From the NCBI GenBank assembly GCA_017473705.1, contig JAFUJQ010000044.1:1-64000 (forward strand): 64,000 nt of DNA, written 5' to 3'. Source of the DNA: Bacteroidales bacterium (GTDB lineage Bacteria; Bacteroidota; Bacteroidia; Bacteroidales; UBA932). Under the pieces are notes generated by a model that had not been told where the DNA came from, did no database searches, and saw only the letters and a list, made by a program, of their open reading frames with translations. A program made the translations under genes and the position numbers. Shown in pieces: positions 52,575 to 62,891 of the stretch (position 1 is the stretch's first letter; each line of letters starts with the position of its first letter).

Positions 52575-53405
52575 ATGAAACGCACTTTAATGATTCTCAG
52601 CATATTGCTCGTTTCGGCAATCTGCTCTTGGGCTGCAGAGCCTGTAAAGATCCTTGCAATTGGAAACAGCTTCTCGGAAGATGCACTGGAGGAGCACTTC
52701 TCCGGCCTCGTAAGGGCAGAAGGCCTTGATGCGGTGATATGCAACATGTATATTGGAGGATGCTCTATAGAGAGACATGTCAATAATCTCAGAGGAAATA
52801 TTGCCGATTACAGATATCGCAAGATCGATCCGTCCGGCAAGATGACTGAAGCATATGGATATACACTGGAGAAGGTCCTTGCAGAGGAGGACTGGGATTA
52901 TGTCAGTGTTCAGCAGGCAAGCCACTATTCCGGTCTTCCTGAAACATATGTGCTGCTTCCGGAGCTGGTGAACTTTATTCGTGAAAGGGTGCCGGAAGAT
53001 GCTGTGATCATGTTCCACCAGACCTGGGCATACTCTCCTGATTCTTCTCACGGAGGCTATGCAAATTATGGCAGAGATCAGATGAAGATGTACAATGCCA
53101 TAATTTCTACTGTGAATCAAGAGACTGAGAAAGTGGGAATCGAACTTATAATTCCATGTGGAACAGCCATCCAGAATGCCAGGACTTCTATCCTCGGAAC
53201 GGATATGACGAGAGACGGCTTCCACCTGAGCCGTCCTGCAGGACGATATGTCGCAGCTTGCACATGGCTTGAGGCTGTGCTGGGTGTCAATCCTGTCGGT
53301 AACACATATTGTCCGGAAGGAATGACTGCAAAGGAGTGCAAGACTGCTCAGAAGGCAGCACATAAGGCAGTGAAGAAGCCATCAAAGGTATCTAAGATCA
53401 AGTAG
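52575..53405 (+). CDS. DUF4886 (SGNH-like) exported protein
   Basis: This 276-residue protein has a signal peptide (TLMILSILLVSAICSWAAE) and begins its mature part with VKILAIGNSFSEDALEEHF, the block I of SGNH-type hydrolases as seen in DUF4886 proteins. Later blocks include SVQQASHYSGLPETY and a C-terminal DGFHLSRPAGRYVAA with the catalytic Asp/His pair. It could be a sugar- or lipid-ester hydrolase. It sits 2 bases before the esterase gene, suggesting joint action. Confidence 0.82.
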   Translation: MKRTLMILSILLVSAICSWAAEPVKILAIGNSFSEDALEEHFSGLVRAEGLDAVICNMYIGGCSIERHVNNLRGNIADYRYRKIDPSGKMTEAYGYTLEKVLAEEDWDYVSVQQASHYSGLPETYVLLPELVNFIRERVPEDAVIMFHQTWAYSPDSSHGGYANYGRDQMKMYNAIISTVNQETEKVGIELIIPCGTAIQNARTSILGTDMTRDGFHLSRPAGRYVAACTWLEAVLGVNPVGNTYCPEGMTAKECKTAQKAAHKAVKKPSKVSKIK

Positions 53406-53407
53406 TC

Positions 53408-54199
53408 ATGAAAAGAATCGCTTTACTTTTTGCGGCAGTCTTGATTTCCCTTTCGGCCTTTGCCCGCAACTATGAATATGACAAGGAAATCCTTTATAAA
53501 GGAAAACCTGATGCATATACTGAAAAGATGTGCAGGCTTGATGTCGCATACGAAAAGGGAGCGGAAGGACGTCCTGTGATAGTCTGGTTCCATGGTGGGG
53601 GACTCACCAGCGGATGGAGGCATATTCCTGAAACCCTTCTCCGTGATGGGGCGGTGGTCGTAGGCGTCGGATATCGTTTCGTGACTGAGGTCACTATACC
53701 TGAGACTCTTGATGATGCTGCGGCCTCAGTTGCGTGGGTGCTGGAGAATATCGAGGCATATGGCGGTGATCTGTCAAAAATATATCTTGCTGGACATTCT
53801 GCAGGAGGATATATAGTAAACATGCTCGGTCTTAATAAGGAATATCTGGCAAAATATGACATAGATCCTGATACTCAGATCAAGGCGCTTGTCCCATACA
53901 GCGGCCAGGTGATCACTCATTTTGCACAAAGGCGCAAGCAGGGACTTGGAGATTTGACTCCTACCATTGACCATCTCGCTCCGCTATACTATGTACGTGG
54001 AGATGCGGCGCCGATGCTGGTGATCTCAGGAGACAGGGAGCAGGAACTCTTCGGCCGCTATGAGGAGAACGCCTACTTCGTAAGGATGCTCCGCCTCAAT
54101 GGTCACAAGAACGTGACCTTCTACGAAGTCGACGGCTTCGACCACGGCGACATGGCCGAACCGGCCCACCTGCTTCTTCTGAAATATATCAAGAAATAA
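53408..54199 (+). CDS. Alpha/beta hydrolase (esterase/lipase-like), exported
   Basis: This 263-residue protein has a signal peptide (RIALLFAAVLISLSAFARN). It shows the oxyanion loop WFHGGGLTSG, the nucleophile elbow LAGHSAGGYIV (Ser near residue 136) and the catalytic His in EVDGFDHGDMA. This is the BD-FAE/hormone-sensitive-lipase style. Together with the DUF4886 gene in front it may de-esterify dietary polysaccharides; that is inference. Confidence 0.88.
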   Translation: MKRIALLFAAVLISLSAFARNYEYDKEILYKGKPDAYTEKMCRLDVAYEKGAEGRPVIVWFHGGGLTSGWRHIPETLLRDGAVVVGVGYRFVTEVTIPETLDDAAASVAWVLENIEAYGGDLSKIYLAGHSAGGYIVNMLGLNKEYLAKYDIDPDTQIKALVPYSGQVITHFAQRRKQGLGDLTPTIDHLAPLYYVRGDAAPMLVISGDREQELFGRYEENAYFVRMLRLNGHKNVTFYEVDGFDHGDMAEPAHLLLLKYIKK

Positions 54200-54242
54200 A
54201 AAGAAGTCCGAGCAGCTCAATGTCCAGACGGACTTGATGATG

Positions 54243-54308
54243 ATAACCCCGCCGCGGTTTTAAAAGAAAACCCCGGTGGGGTTTTTCTTGTTTTGCCACC
54301 GGGGTTAT
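54243..54308. terminator. Nested bidirectional terminator
   Basis: AAAACCCC (54267-54274) pairs with GGGGTTTT (54278-54285) and continues into TTTTTC on the plus strand. An outer stem ATAACCCCG (54243-54251) pairs with 54300-54308. It separates the esterase gene from the convergent ATPase gene. Confidence 0.8.
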
Positions 54309-54344
54309 GTGATTGAACTTTATGTTTTTGCTTGAAATCTGCTT

Positions 54345-55559
54345 TTATGCCAAGTTTTCCAACATCAGGAAATTTCTTAGGTGGAGATGAGTGATGCCGT
54401 TGTCGTCATTACTGGTTACCAGCGGGGTCATTGATACTACGTACTTGGGGTAGTTGTCTTTGATGTTGTGTAGGTTTCCGAATTCTCTTTCTCTGGTTGC
54501 GTCATCGGCTATGATGTATGATGCTTGAATATAAATTCGCTTGGCACCTGCTTTCTTTGTGCAGACGAAATCTATTTCTCCGGCCTGTAACTGGCCGACA
54601 TTAACCTTATATCCGAGGCTGACCAGGTGCTGATAGATTATATTTTCGATAACCTTTTCTATGTCGCCTTCGCGAGTGCCCCCAGCTTGTGCGTTTCTCA
54701 GACCATGGTCTTCAAAATAAAACTTATCATTGCTTTCAAACAGGCGCTTGCCATGAATGTCATATCTGTTCACTTTGTGTATTATGTAAGCATCCTCAAG
54801 GTATTGAGCATAGTAGATAATCGTATCGGCAGAAACGTTAGTTCCCTGAGACTTCATGAATTTGGAAATGCTTGAAGCTGATATGATCTTACCTATATTG
54901 TCTGCAATGAAGCTGGTCAGCCTTTCCAGGAATGGAACATTACGAATGTTGTTTCTGGAAATCACATCCTTTAGAAGTACGGTGTTTAATACATCCTTTT
55001 GGTATTCAGATGCATCATCTTCATCCAATCCGATCTTGACCAGTCCTGGTAAGCCGCCAAACTGTATGTATTTGGCCAGAGCGTCATCAGAATCCTGCAA
55101 ATTATGGAACTGCAGAAACTCTTTATAACTCAATGATTGTACATGGATCTCCTTGTATCGTCCGCCAATGATAGTGCTGAGCTCTTTGCTTAACATTTTG
55201 GCATTGCTGCCGGTTACGATGACCTCGGCGTCCGGTTCTGTTATATAACTTCTGACAGTACGCTCAAACTCGTCGATCTCTTGAATTTCATCAATGAGGA
55301 TGTAATTCATCTTTCCGGTTTGATAGTGAGCGTCAATGTAGGTATTTAGGTCTTGATAGGTTTTGATGTGGTCAAAGGCTTTCTTCTCTTTATCAATATA
55401 GATGATATTGTTGTTTTCATCTTTTGCTTTAATGTCACGAATCATTCTAAGCGTATAGCTCTTTCCTACACGCCTTTGTCCTGTTAGCACAATGATAGTG
55501 TCCTTTCCAAGGTACTTTTCTATTTTGTCTAAATAATTCTGTCTGACCAGTATCTCCAT
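54345..55559 (-). CDS. AAA ATPase with DUF4143 domain
   Basis: This 404-residue protein has a P-loop GQRRVGKSYT (from residue 27), Walker B YILIDEIQEI, and sensor segment VIVTGSNAKML. A C-terminal DUF4143 nuclease-like region (GEIDFVCTKKAGAKRIYIQA) follows. Such ATPases are frequent, movable genes in Bacteroidetes; their function is unclear. It is AT-richer than its neighbours and stands alone, which suggests acquisition. I chose the second in-frame ATG because the -7 box at 55584-55591 overlaps the region just before the first. Confidence 0.85.
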   Translation of the reverse strand: MEILVRQNYLDKIEKYLGKDTIIVLTGQRRVGKSYTLRMIRDIKAKDENNNIIYIDKEKKAFDHIKTYQDLNTYIDAHYQTGKMNYILIDEIQEIDEFERTVRSYITEPDAEVIVTGSNAKMLSKELSTIIGGRYKEIHVQSLSYKEFLQFHNLQDSDDALAKYIQFGGLPGLVKIGLDEDDASEYQKDVLNTVLLKDVISRNNIRNVPFLERLTSFIADNIGKIISASSISKFMKSQGTNVSADTIIYYAQYLEDAYIIHKVNRYDIHGKRLFESNDKFYFEDHGLRNAQAGGTREGDIEKVIENIIYQHLVSLGYKVNVGQLQAGEIDFVCTKKAGAKRIYIQASYIIADDATREREFGNLHNIKDNYPKYVVSMTPLVTSNDDNGITHLHLRNFLMLENLA

Positions 55560-55583
55560 ATCGTGTATATTTGATAATAATGA

Positions 55584-55591
55584 CAAATATA
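55584..55591 (-). promoter_or_regulatory. -7 promoter box of AAA/DUF4143 gene
   Basis: TATATTTG on the minus strand lies 24 bases upstream of the chosen start codon at 55559. Confidence 0.6.
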
Positions 55592-55750
55592 ATAAATTTA
55601 TCGATTATGAAAGATGAAATATCTAAAATTGGGCCGGTTATCTCTTAAAAGTAGTATTTGCGGGTGAGCAGGTAGAGATATAGATATCTGTGTGTCCTCT
55701 CGGTTCCCCTTGCATTTGTTGCGTAAAGTTATGTTGCCGTCATCGGCCCT

Positions 55751-56046
55751 GTGGGTGCTTCACAAATGATGTTGGACCCAATGACGGATGTCATTATGAA
55801 AAGAATTCATCAGAACCTGTCCATGGAGCAGAAGATACAGATGCTCACGACAGACTTCCTTGACAGGGACCAGACGACTTTCGTGAAGATCAGAAGGACT
55901 GGCAGACTGGGTTGGGAGAGTGCCTTCTGGCGGAGGACATGATAAAGATCATGGATACGGGACATTCGAACTTAATGACCTCCCGTTCACTGGCAAGGCT
56001 CGGTGAAACCGGTGGCCCGCGTTGCAACAAGGGTAACTCCTATATG
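55751..56046 (+). pseudogene. Degenerate coding remnant of unknown family
   Basis: Two overlapping frames read like one broken protein. The first frame gives DVIMKRIHQNLSMEQKIQML and TTDFLDRDQTTFVKI. After a shift near 55885 the next frame continues EDQKDWQTGLGECLLAEDMI and KIMDTGHSNLMTSRSLARLG. I do not recognise the family. No RBS or promoter stands out, and the 5' part seems missing. The 160 bases before it (55592-55750) hold no recognisable feature. Low confidence. Confidence 0.35.
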
Positions 56047-56070
56047 TCCTTCCTCTTTCTATACATAACA

Positions 56071-56106
56071 AACCCCCGAAAGTCTTTTGTCTGACTTTCG
56101 GGGGTT
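56071..56106 (-). terminator. Rho-independent terminator after dnaK
   Basis: AACCCCCGAAAGTC (56071-56084) pairs perfectly with 56093-56106. On the minus strand it follows dnaK and runs into TTTGTT; on the plus strand TTTTGG follows. Confidence 0.88.
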
Positions 56107-56138
56107 TTGGTCAAGATGTCACTCGGACTTCTTCCTTA

Positions 56139-58037
<1,899 letters not shown>

Positions 58038-58071
58038 AATTACTATAATTTTAAAATTTATTATTCATACA

Positions 58072-58210
58072 GATCCCTCGGCTTAGCTCGGGATGACATC
58101 CGGTGGACGATCCTCGGCTTCGCTCGGGATGACATCCGGTGGACTATCCTCGACTTCGCTCGGGATGACATCCGGTGGACGATCCTCGGCTTCGCTCGGG
58201 ATGACATCCG
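58072..58210. repeat. Family C tandem array upstream of dnaK (36-base period)
   Basis: Four units start at 58072, 58109, 58145 and 58181. Each contains CTCGGCTTCGCTCGGGATGA followed by CATCCG. The first unit is one base longer, the last lacks the final six bases, and the third has two changes. There are no unique spacers, so this is not CRISPR. Orientation is opposite to the array at 58343. Confidence 0.9.
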
Positions 58211-58242
58211 TTTCGGTGTCGCCCGACATAATAACGAATCCT

Positions 58243-58283
58243 GTGCCAATGCGTCCGAAGAAAAAATATATGCCAAAATGGCA
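58243..58283 (-). promoter_or_regulatory. Possible dnaK control region: palindrome plus sigma-54-like -24 element
   Basis: TGCCAAAATGGCA (58271-58283) is a perfect palindrome. On the minus strand it is followed downstream by TTGGCAC (58249-58243), a good match to a sigma-54 -24 element, but the -12 part reads TTCG instead of TTGC. No TAnnTTTG box is seen for dnaK. The assignment is tentative. Confidence 0.3.
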
Positions 58284-58324
58284 GTTTTGACGTGACATCG
58301 TGCTGAAATTAATGACAGAATTAC

Positions 58325-58332
58325 TATTTTTG
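58325..58332 (+). promoter_or_regulatory. -7 promoter box of rluA-type gene
   Basis: TATTTTTG matches TAnnTTTG. The implied transcript begins about where the plus-oriented family C array starts. Confidence 0.5.
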
Positions 58333-58342
58333 TGTCCGTTGC

Positions 58343-58434
58343 TGTCATCCTGAGGAACGCAGTGTCTCCATTGTCATCCTGAGGAGCGCAGTGTCTTCAT
58401 TGTCATCCTGAGGAGCGCAGCGACGTGAGGATCT
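58343..58434. repeat. Family C tandem array upstream of rluA-type gene (29-base period)
   Basis: Three units begin TGTCATCCTGAGGA at 58343, 58372 and 58401; the last ends GACGTGAGGATCT. They run directly to the start codon region of the next gene. Together with the 58072 array they form a large inverted arrangement around 58211-58342. Confidence 0.9.
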
Positions 58435-58436
58435 GT

Positions 58437-59153
58437 ATGAATGTTATGATATATCGTCAATTATCAGCCGAGGAGTTCCATGACCTCGCATCAAGAATAC
58501 TTTATGAAGACAATCATCTTCTTGTGGTGAACAAGAAGGTGGGGGAGATAGTGCAGGGCGACAAGACTTCCGATGAACCGCTGACCGAGACTTACAAGGC
58601 GTTCATCGCGCAGCGTGACGCCAAGCCCGGTCAGGTGTTTATGGGCCTGCCGCACCGTCTGGACCGTCCGGTCAGCGGAATAGTGGTCCTTGCAAAGACA
58701 TCCAAGGCATTGGAACGTCTCAATGCCATGTTCCGCGACTCCGACGTGCATAAGTACTATTGGGCTCTTGTGTGTGCCGAACCAAAGCCGGCGGAAGGAC
58801 GTCTGGAAGATATGATGTGGCGCAACGAGAAGCAGAACAAGTCATATATATGCCGTCCCGGCTCGGTGCGCAAGGATGCCAAGCTGGCAAAGCTCAACTA
58901 CAGGCAGATCGGCAAGACTGACCGTTACTGGCTTGTGGAGGTGGAACTTCTGACCGGCCGTCACCACCAGATCCGCTGCCAGCTCTCCAACCTCGGCTGC
59001 CCGATAAAGGGCGACCTGAAGTACGGCTCGCCTCGCTCAAATCCTGACGGAGGCATCTCTCTTCACGCTCGCCGTATCACATTCGTCCATCCTGTAAAGA
59101 AGGAAGAAATGACAATCGAAGCCCCGGTGCCTTCGACATGGAAAGGAATCTGA
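58437..59153 (+). CDS. RluA-family RNA pseudouridine synthase
   Basis: This 238-residue enzyme converts specific uridines of rRNA or tRNA to pseudouridine. The catalytic Asp lies in GLPHRLDRPVSGIVVLAKT (about residues 71-89); YWALVCAEPKP and LLTGRHHQIRCQLSNLGCPI are further family blocks. There is no S4 domain. ATG 58437 is chosen; 58446 is also possible. Upstream in-frame codons belong to the repeat array. The target site is unknown. Confidence 0.92.
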   Translation: MNVMIYRQLSAEEFHDLASRILYEDNHLLVVNKKVGEIVQGDKTSDEPLTETYKAFIAQRDAKPGQVFMGLPHRLDRPVSGIVVLAKTSKALERLNAMFRDSDVHKYYWALVCAEPKPAEGRLEDMMWRNEKQNKSYICRPGSVRKDAKLAKLNYRQIGKTDRYWLVEVELLTGRHHQIRCQLSNLGCPIKGDLKYGSPRSNPDGGISLHARRITFVHPVKKEEMTIEAPVPSTWKGI

Positions 59154-59168
59154 TAACATTATTAAAAT

Positions 59169-59990
59169 ATGAAGAAGCTTATAATTCTGGCGTTTGCCCT
59201 GGCCGCACTGGTTTCGTGTGCGGAAAAATCTTATGTGATCGTGCAGATTGCCGATTCGCAGCTTGGCTTTGATGCTGCTGTAAAGGCGCAGGAGCCGGGT
59301 GCGGAGTATGTCAATGATCTGACATACGAAGTGGAATATCTCCGCAAGGCTGTGGCGAAGATCAATGAAATAGGTCCCGATGCTGTGATCTTCACTGGAG
59401 ATCAGGTGCATCTGTCGGGAGATGCGGAGCAGTGGGATACTTTTGAAGGTATCATTGCGGATATAGAGCAGTCTGTATGCAGATTACATGTGCCTGGCAA
59501 TCATGACATCATCGTCAGCGAAGGAAAGGTTGACGTGACTCCGTTCTCGCAACGTTTCGGTGAGGACAGGTTTGTCTGCCGGAATGACGGGGTCAACATA
59601 GTCGGTATAAATACCAATCTTATAAAGTACAATGATCCTGCTGAAGAGGAGCAGTTTGATTGGCTTCGTGCGGTGCTGGGCGAGGGAGACGCTTCCGATG
59701 TGACTCTGGTCTTCGGACATCATCCTTTCTTCGGAGAAGACATAGATGAGGAAGACGGATATTTCCAGGTACAGAAAGCCAAGAGACATGAATATTTCGA
59801 CATGTTCGTTGAAATGGGGGTCGATGCGGTGTTTGCCGGACACCTTCATGACAGCAGGGTGGCGGAATACCAGGGAATACCGATGCTGACAACGACATCA
59901 GCAGCTTATCAGCTTGGCGAGTCAAAACCTTCGATCAGAGTGATCACAGTGAAGGGCTCGGAAGTGTCGGAAGAGCTCGTTGAGATATAA
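59169..59990 (+). CDS. Metallophosphoesterase, lipoprotein
   Basis: This 273-residue protein has a lipoprotein signal (LIILAFALAALVSCAEKS). It carries the metallophosphatase motifs IADSQLG (in place of the usual D-x-H), VIFTGDQVHLSGD, VPGNHDIIVSEGK, VFGHHPFFGED and FAGHLHDSRVA. It probably hydrolyses a phosphate ester in the periplasm or at the surface. The first metal-ligand motif has Gln where His is usual, as in the purple-acid/CSTP1-like group. A bidirectional terminator follows. Confidence 0.88.
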   Translation: MKKLIILAFALAALVSCAEKSYVIVQIADSQLGFDAAVKAQEPGAEYVNDLTYEVEYLRKAVAKINEIGPDAVIFTGDQVHLSGDAEQWDTFEGIIADIEQSVCRLHVPGNHDIIVSEGKVDVTPFSQRFGEDRFVCRNDGVNIVGINTNLIKYNDPAEEEQFDWLRAVLGEGDASDVTLVFGHHPFFGEDIDEEDGYFQVQKAKRHEYFDMFVEMGVDAVFAGHLHDSRVAEYQGIPMLTTTSAAYQLGESKPSIRVITVKGSEVSEELVEI

Positions 59991-59991
59991 A

Positions 59992-60024
59992 ACAAGGGCG
60001 TGACCGTCATGGTCACGCCCTTGT
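59992..60024. terminator. Bidirectional Rho-independent terminator
   Basis: ACAAGGGCGTGACC (59992-60005) pairs perfectly with 60011-60024 between two convergent genes. Confidence 0.88.
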
Positions 60025-60043
60025 GTATGTTACGCGATTATGA

Positions 60044-60259
60044 TTACGCGTTGAGGGTGTAGTACTCGCACTCCTTGCCGCAACGAGTCTCAACCACTAC
60101 GTTGAGCTTGCCCTCGCGAGCGAGCCATCCGAGTGCAGTGTAGAACTCTGCGCTGCCGAGACCAGTCTCCTTCTTGAGCTTTGTCTCAGTCATCTTGCCA
60201 TTTGCATTGAGTACATTCCATACAACGCCTGCGTTGTTACCGATGTTGTTGATTTCCAT
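60044..60259 (-). CDS. Small winged helix-turn-helix protein (DUF2582-like)
   Basis: This 71-residue protein contains one winged-helix unit (AGVVWNVLNANGKMTETKLK, GSAEFYTALGWLAREGKLNV) ending in a short hairpin. It matches a short Bacteroidetes family often annotated as a winged-helix domain. It could bind DNA or a partner protein; no partner is adjacent. It has its own promoter. Confidence 0.82.
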   Translation of the reverse strand: MEINNIGNNAGVVWNVLNANGKMTETKLKKETGLGSAEFYTALGWLAREGKLNVVVETRCGKECEYYTLNA

Positions 60260-60344
60260 AATAATTAATCCGGTTTTAAATTGTAACTAACTATGGCGGC
60301 AAATCCGCCTGACACTATAAATAACTAACTTTATTTTGCGGTCG

Positions 60345-60374
60345 CAAAGATAAGCAAAATATTTAATTTACAAA
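60345..60374 (-). promoter_or_regulatory. Promoter of winged-helix gene
   Basis: On the minus strand TTTG (60374-60371) and TATCTTTG (60352-60345) are 18 bases apart. The leader to the ATG is about 80 bases. Confidence 0.65.
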
Positions 60375-60390
60375 TTATTACTAAAATTAC

Positions 60391-60398
60391 TATATTTG
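60391..60398 (+). promoter_or_regulatory. -7 promoter box of S1/P1 nuclease gene
   Basis: TATATTTG matches TAnnTTTG, 23 bases before the ATG. It is divergent from the winged-helix promoter. Confidence 0.6.
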
Positions 60399-60421
60399 CA
60401 TTCTGCAAACTGAATGATTTT

Positions 60422-61231
60422 ATGAAACGCAAGATCACTTACATTTTAAGCATTCTGATGCTTCTGAACGGCATTTCTGCCTTTGCCTGGGGACCGAAAG
60501 GACATGATGTGGTTGCTGCAATCGCAGAACAGAATCTGACAAAGAAGGCCAAAAAGCGCATCTCGGAGCTTCTTGATGGCAAATCTATAGTATATTATTC
60601 TTCATGGATGGACAACATCCAGAATTCTCCTTATTGGGAGGACGGATATTACAAGACCAAGACATGGCATTATGCCAATGTAGACAAGGGCCTGACATAT
60701 GAGACCATGAAGAAGAACGAGAACGGAGATGTGGTTGCAGGCCTCACAATGCTGACTGACCAGATGATGAACAACTATGAAAATCTTACCGACAGCATGA
60801 GAGTCGACTACCTGAAGATGATAGTTCATATGGTCGGTGACCTTCATTGCCCTATGCACGCCGGCAGATTCACAGATCTTGGCGGCAACCGTACAAAGGT
60901 GATGTGGTTCCGTCAGGAGACCAATCTGCACTCAGTGTGGGACAGCAAGATGATCGATGCAGCCCGCAAGTGGAGCTACACCGAGTGGTGCGACCAGCTT
61001 GACAGGACATCGAAGAAGTACAAGAAGGAGGTGATGTGCGGAACATATGAAGAGTGGTTCACTACAACTGTCGCAGCCGCGGCCGATATATATGAATATG
61101 TTGAAAGCACAGGTGAGGTTGTGCCGTCACTCTCATACCAGTTCGTATATGACTTCTCGCCGCTCCTTGAGGAGCAGCTCCTGCACGCAGGATACAGACT
61201 GGCATATGTGTTGAACGAAATATTCGACTAG
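60422..61231 (+). CDS. S1/P1-type zinc nuclease, exported
   Basis: This 269-residue protein has a signal peptide (KITYILSILMLLNGISAFA). The mature protein starts with WGPKGHDVVAAIAEQNL, whose N-terminal Trp and His are zinc ligands in S1/P1 nucleases. Further ligands lie in WHYANVD, HMVGDLHCPMHAGRFTDLGG and NLHSVWDSKMI. It probably degrades single-stranded DNA and RNA outside the inner membrane for phosphate or nucleoside supply. tRNA-Gly follows 9 bases after the stop. Confidence 0.92.
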   Translation: MKRKITYILSILMLLNGISAFAWGPKGHDVVAAIAEQNLTKKAKKRISELLDGKSIVYYSSWMDNIQNSPYWEDGYYKTKTWHYANVDKGLTYETMKKNENGDVVAGLTMLTDQMMNNYENLTDSMRVDYLKMIVHMVGDLHCPMHAGRFTDLGGNRTKVMWFRQETNLHSVWDSKMIDAARKWSYTEWCDQLDRTSKKYKKEVMCGTYEEWFTTTVAAAADIYEYVESTGEVVPSLSYQFVYDFSPLLEEQLLHAGYRLAYVLNEIFD

Positions 61232-61240
61232 CGATAAGTT

Positions 61241-61312
61241 GCGGGTGTAGCTCAGTGGTAGAGCATCGGCTTCCCAAGCCGAGGGCCGCGGGTTCGACCC
61301 CCGTCACCCGCT
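61241..61312 (+). tRNA. tRNA-Gly (anticodon CCC)
   Basis: The acceptor GCGGGTG pairs with CACCCGC (61305-61311). The anticodon arm CGGCTTCCCAAGCCG has loop TTCCCAA, giving CCC. Length is 72 nt; CCA is not encoded. The gap to the nuclease gene is only 9 bases and no separate promoter is visible, so it may be cotranscribed. Confidence 0.95.
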
Positions 61313-61373
61313 CTCAGTAAATTTATTCTAAGATTACCTTTTCTGGTAATATGACATTATAAGGCGAACAGCT

Positions 61374-62096
61374 ATGACAGATGCGCAGATCTTGATGGGC
61401 ATAATGCAGAACGACAACCGTGTCTGGCAGCATGTCTGCAGGAACATGAAGGCAAGCTTCATTTCGATAATAACAGGTATTCCTTCATTGGGTGATGTAG
61501 TGAGGCCATATATTGAGGATGTGTTTCAGGAAGCATGCATTATTTTTATGAGCAAGGTCAAGAGCGGGCAGGTCGTTGTCTCACGTGAAGGTGGTTTGTT
61601 CAGTTGCCTTGTACAGATAGGTAAGCTTACTGCATTCAATCTGGCCAGGAAGAGGGGTGTTCTGCTCGGCAAGATGATGGATATGTCGCAAATTAATGAA
61701 AGCCTTGCGTCAGAAGATCTCGACGTGTCCCAAAAGCAGCAGTCCCAGGATGAGTTTCTTGACAGGGTGTTTGACTCGATCCCGGACGATTGCAGGATGT
61801 TGCTCAAGAAGTTTTACTGGGATCGTAAGCCGATGGATGAGATCGCCAGCATGCTGGGACTTCGGAATGCGGATACCGCCAAGACCAAAAAGAACAGGTG
61901 TATGAATAAATTCAGGGAAATAGCAAAGATGCTCCTGGAGAACGAGGAGTTTGCGGAAGATGCTGTCCGTGCGGCTGTAGAACGTGCAGCATTGCGTGAG
62001 CTGCTTGAAGATGAGCGGATAATGATGAAAGATGCATCCGTCAAGACGGCTGCTTTAGAAACAGACGAGGACAAGGATAATCCGGAGGAAATGTAA
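61374..62096 (+). CDS. Sigma-70 family (ECF-like) sigma factor with C-terminal extension
   Basis: This 240-residue protein has a region 2-like part (DVVRPYIEDVFQEACIIFMS then KVKSGQVVV, LVQIGKLTAFNLARKRG) and a region 4-like helix-turn-helix (SIPDDCRMLLKKFYWDRKPM then DEIASMLGL, about residues 140-170). The final 60 residues are an acidic helical tail (FAEDAVRAAVERAALRELLE) absent from ordinary ECF factors. The stop overlaps the next start by one base (TAATG), so the membrane protein is translationally coupled. Confidence 0.78.
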   Translation: MTDAQILMGIMQNDNRVWQHVCRNMKASFISIITGIPSLGDVVRPYIEDVFQEACIIFMSKVKSGQVVVSREGGLFSCLVQIGKLTAFNLARKRGVLLGKMMDMSQINESLASEDLDVSQKQQSQDEFLDRVFDSIPDDCRMLLKKFYWDRKPMDEIASMLGLRNADTAKTKKNRCMNKFREIAKMLLENEEFAEDAVRAAVERAALRELLEDERIMMKDASVKTAALETDEDKDNPEEM

Positions 62097-62824
62097 TGAA
62101 AGAGAAACTTGAAAGAGTAGCATACTTTCTGTCAACCGGAATCTTTGCTCTCCTTGGTTTATTGTTCCTGCCTGTCCTTATAACTTCTTTCTGCGAAAAT
62201 CTCTTGGTGATGTGCGCCGGAACCATATGGAATTGGGGCGTCGAGGGGAACTACGCCGGTTTGTTTGCCGGCTTTATTGCATATGGATTATTCCTGATTT
62301 TAATGATTCTTCCGCGAGTGAAGCATAACCTGAACTGGTTCATGAAATTCACTCACGAACTGACACATACCCTGGTGGCTGTTTTGTTTTTCGCTAAGAT
62401 CCGGGAGTTTGTGGTCAAGGATAGGGAATGCTACGTGAGCTATAAGGCAGGTCCGGTCGGATATGTGCCTATTACGCTGTCTCCTTATTGTATTCCAATA
62501 TACACCATCATGCTGTTTCCTTTCCGATTTGCAGGCGACAGCAGTTATATGATAGTCTTTGATGTATTGATAGCCTTCACTTATGCGTTCCACTTGCATT
62601 CCAACATCAAGCAGACAAGATTTACCCAATCGGACCTCCAGGGTTGTGGCCTGACACGTTCGGTCGCTTTCATTTCATTCGTTCACCTTGCGGTGCTGTC
62701 TCTGATTTTAGCCATTCCAAGAGGTGGCGTGCTGAATGCACTTTCCAGAGTCTTCTGGCAATATCCTGTCGAAATCCTGACCGAGCCGTCAATGTGGTTT
62801 CACCATATAATCAAATTTTTCTGA
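62096..62824 (+). CDS. Membrane protein with HExxH motif, coupled to sigma factor
   Basis: This 242-residue protein has about six hydrophobic segments. FTHELTHTLVAVLFF places an HExxH motif (His87-Glu88-His91) at the start of a membrane helix. ITLSPYCIPIYTIMLFPF follows about 40 residues later and could supply a second polar site, as in M50-type membrane proteases. I do not recognise a named family. Coupling to a sigma factor suggests a role in signal transduction, for example in cleaving or holding a regulator; that is inference. Confidence 0.65.
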   Translation: MKEKLERVAYFLSTGIFALLGLLFLPVLITSFCENLLVMCAGTIWNWGVEGNYAGLFAGFIAYGLFLILMILPRVKHNLNWFMKFTHELTHTLVAVLFFAKIREFVVKDRECYVSYKAGPVGYVPITLSPYCIPIYTIMLFPFRFAGDSSYMIVFDVLIAFTYAFHLHSNIKQTRFTQSDLQGCGLTRSVAFISFVHLAVLSLILAIPRGGVLNALSRVFWQYPVEILTEPSMWFHHIIKFF

Positions 62825-62891
62825 CATCGGGTTGATTACCTTTTCTCATATGCTACATTATATATATAGCAACTGATAATAACGTATACCG

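Noticed and set aside
58072..58210. CRISPR-like periodic repeat (36-base period)
   Set aside because: The units are contiguous with no unique spacers, and no cas genes are near. It is a tandem array of family C.
58061..58348. Minus-strand open frames coding for repeated SSRAKPRIVHRM-type peptides
   Set aside because: They are translations of the family C array and have no gene-like start or composition.
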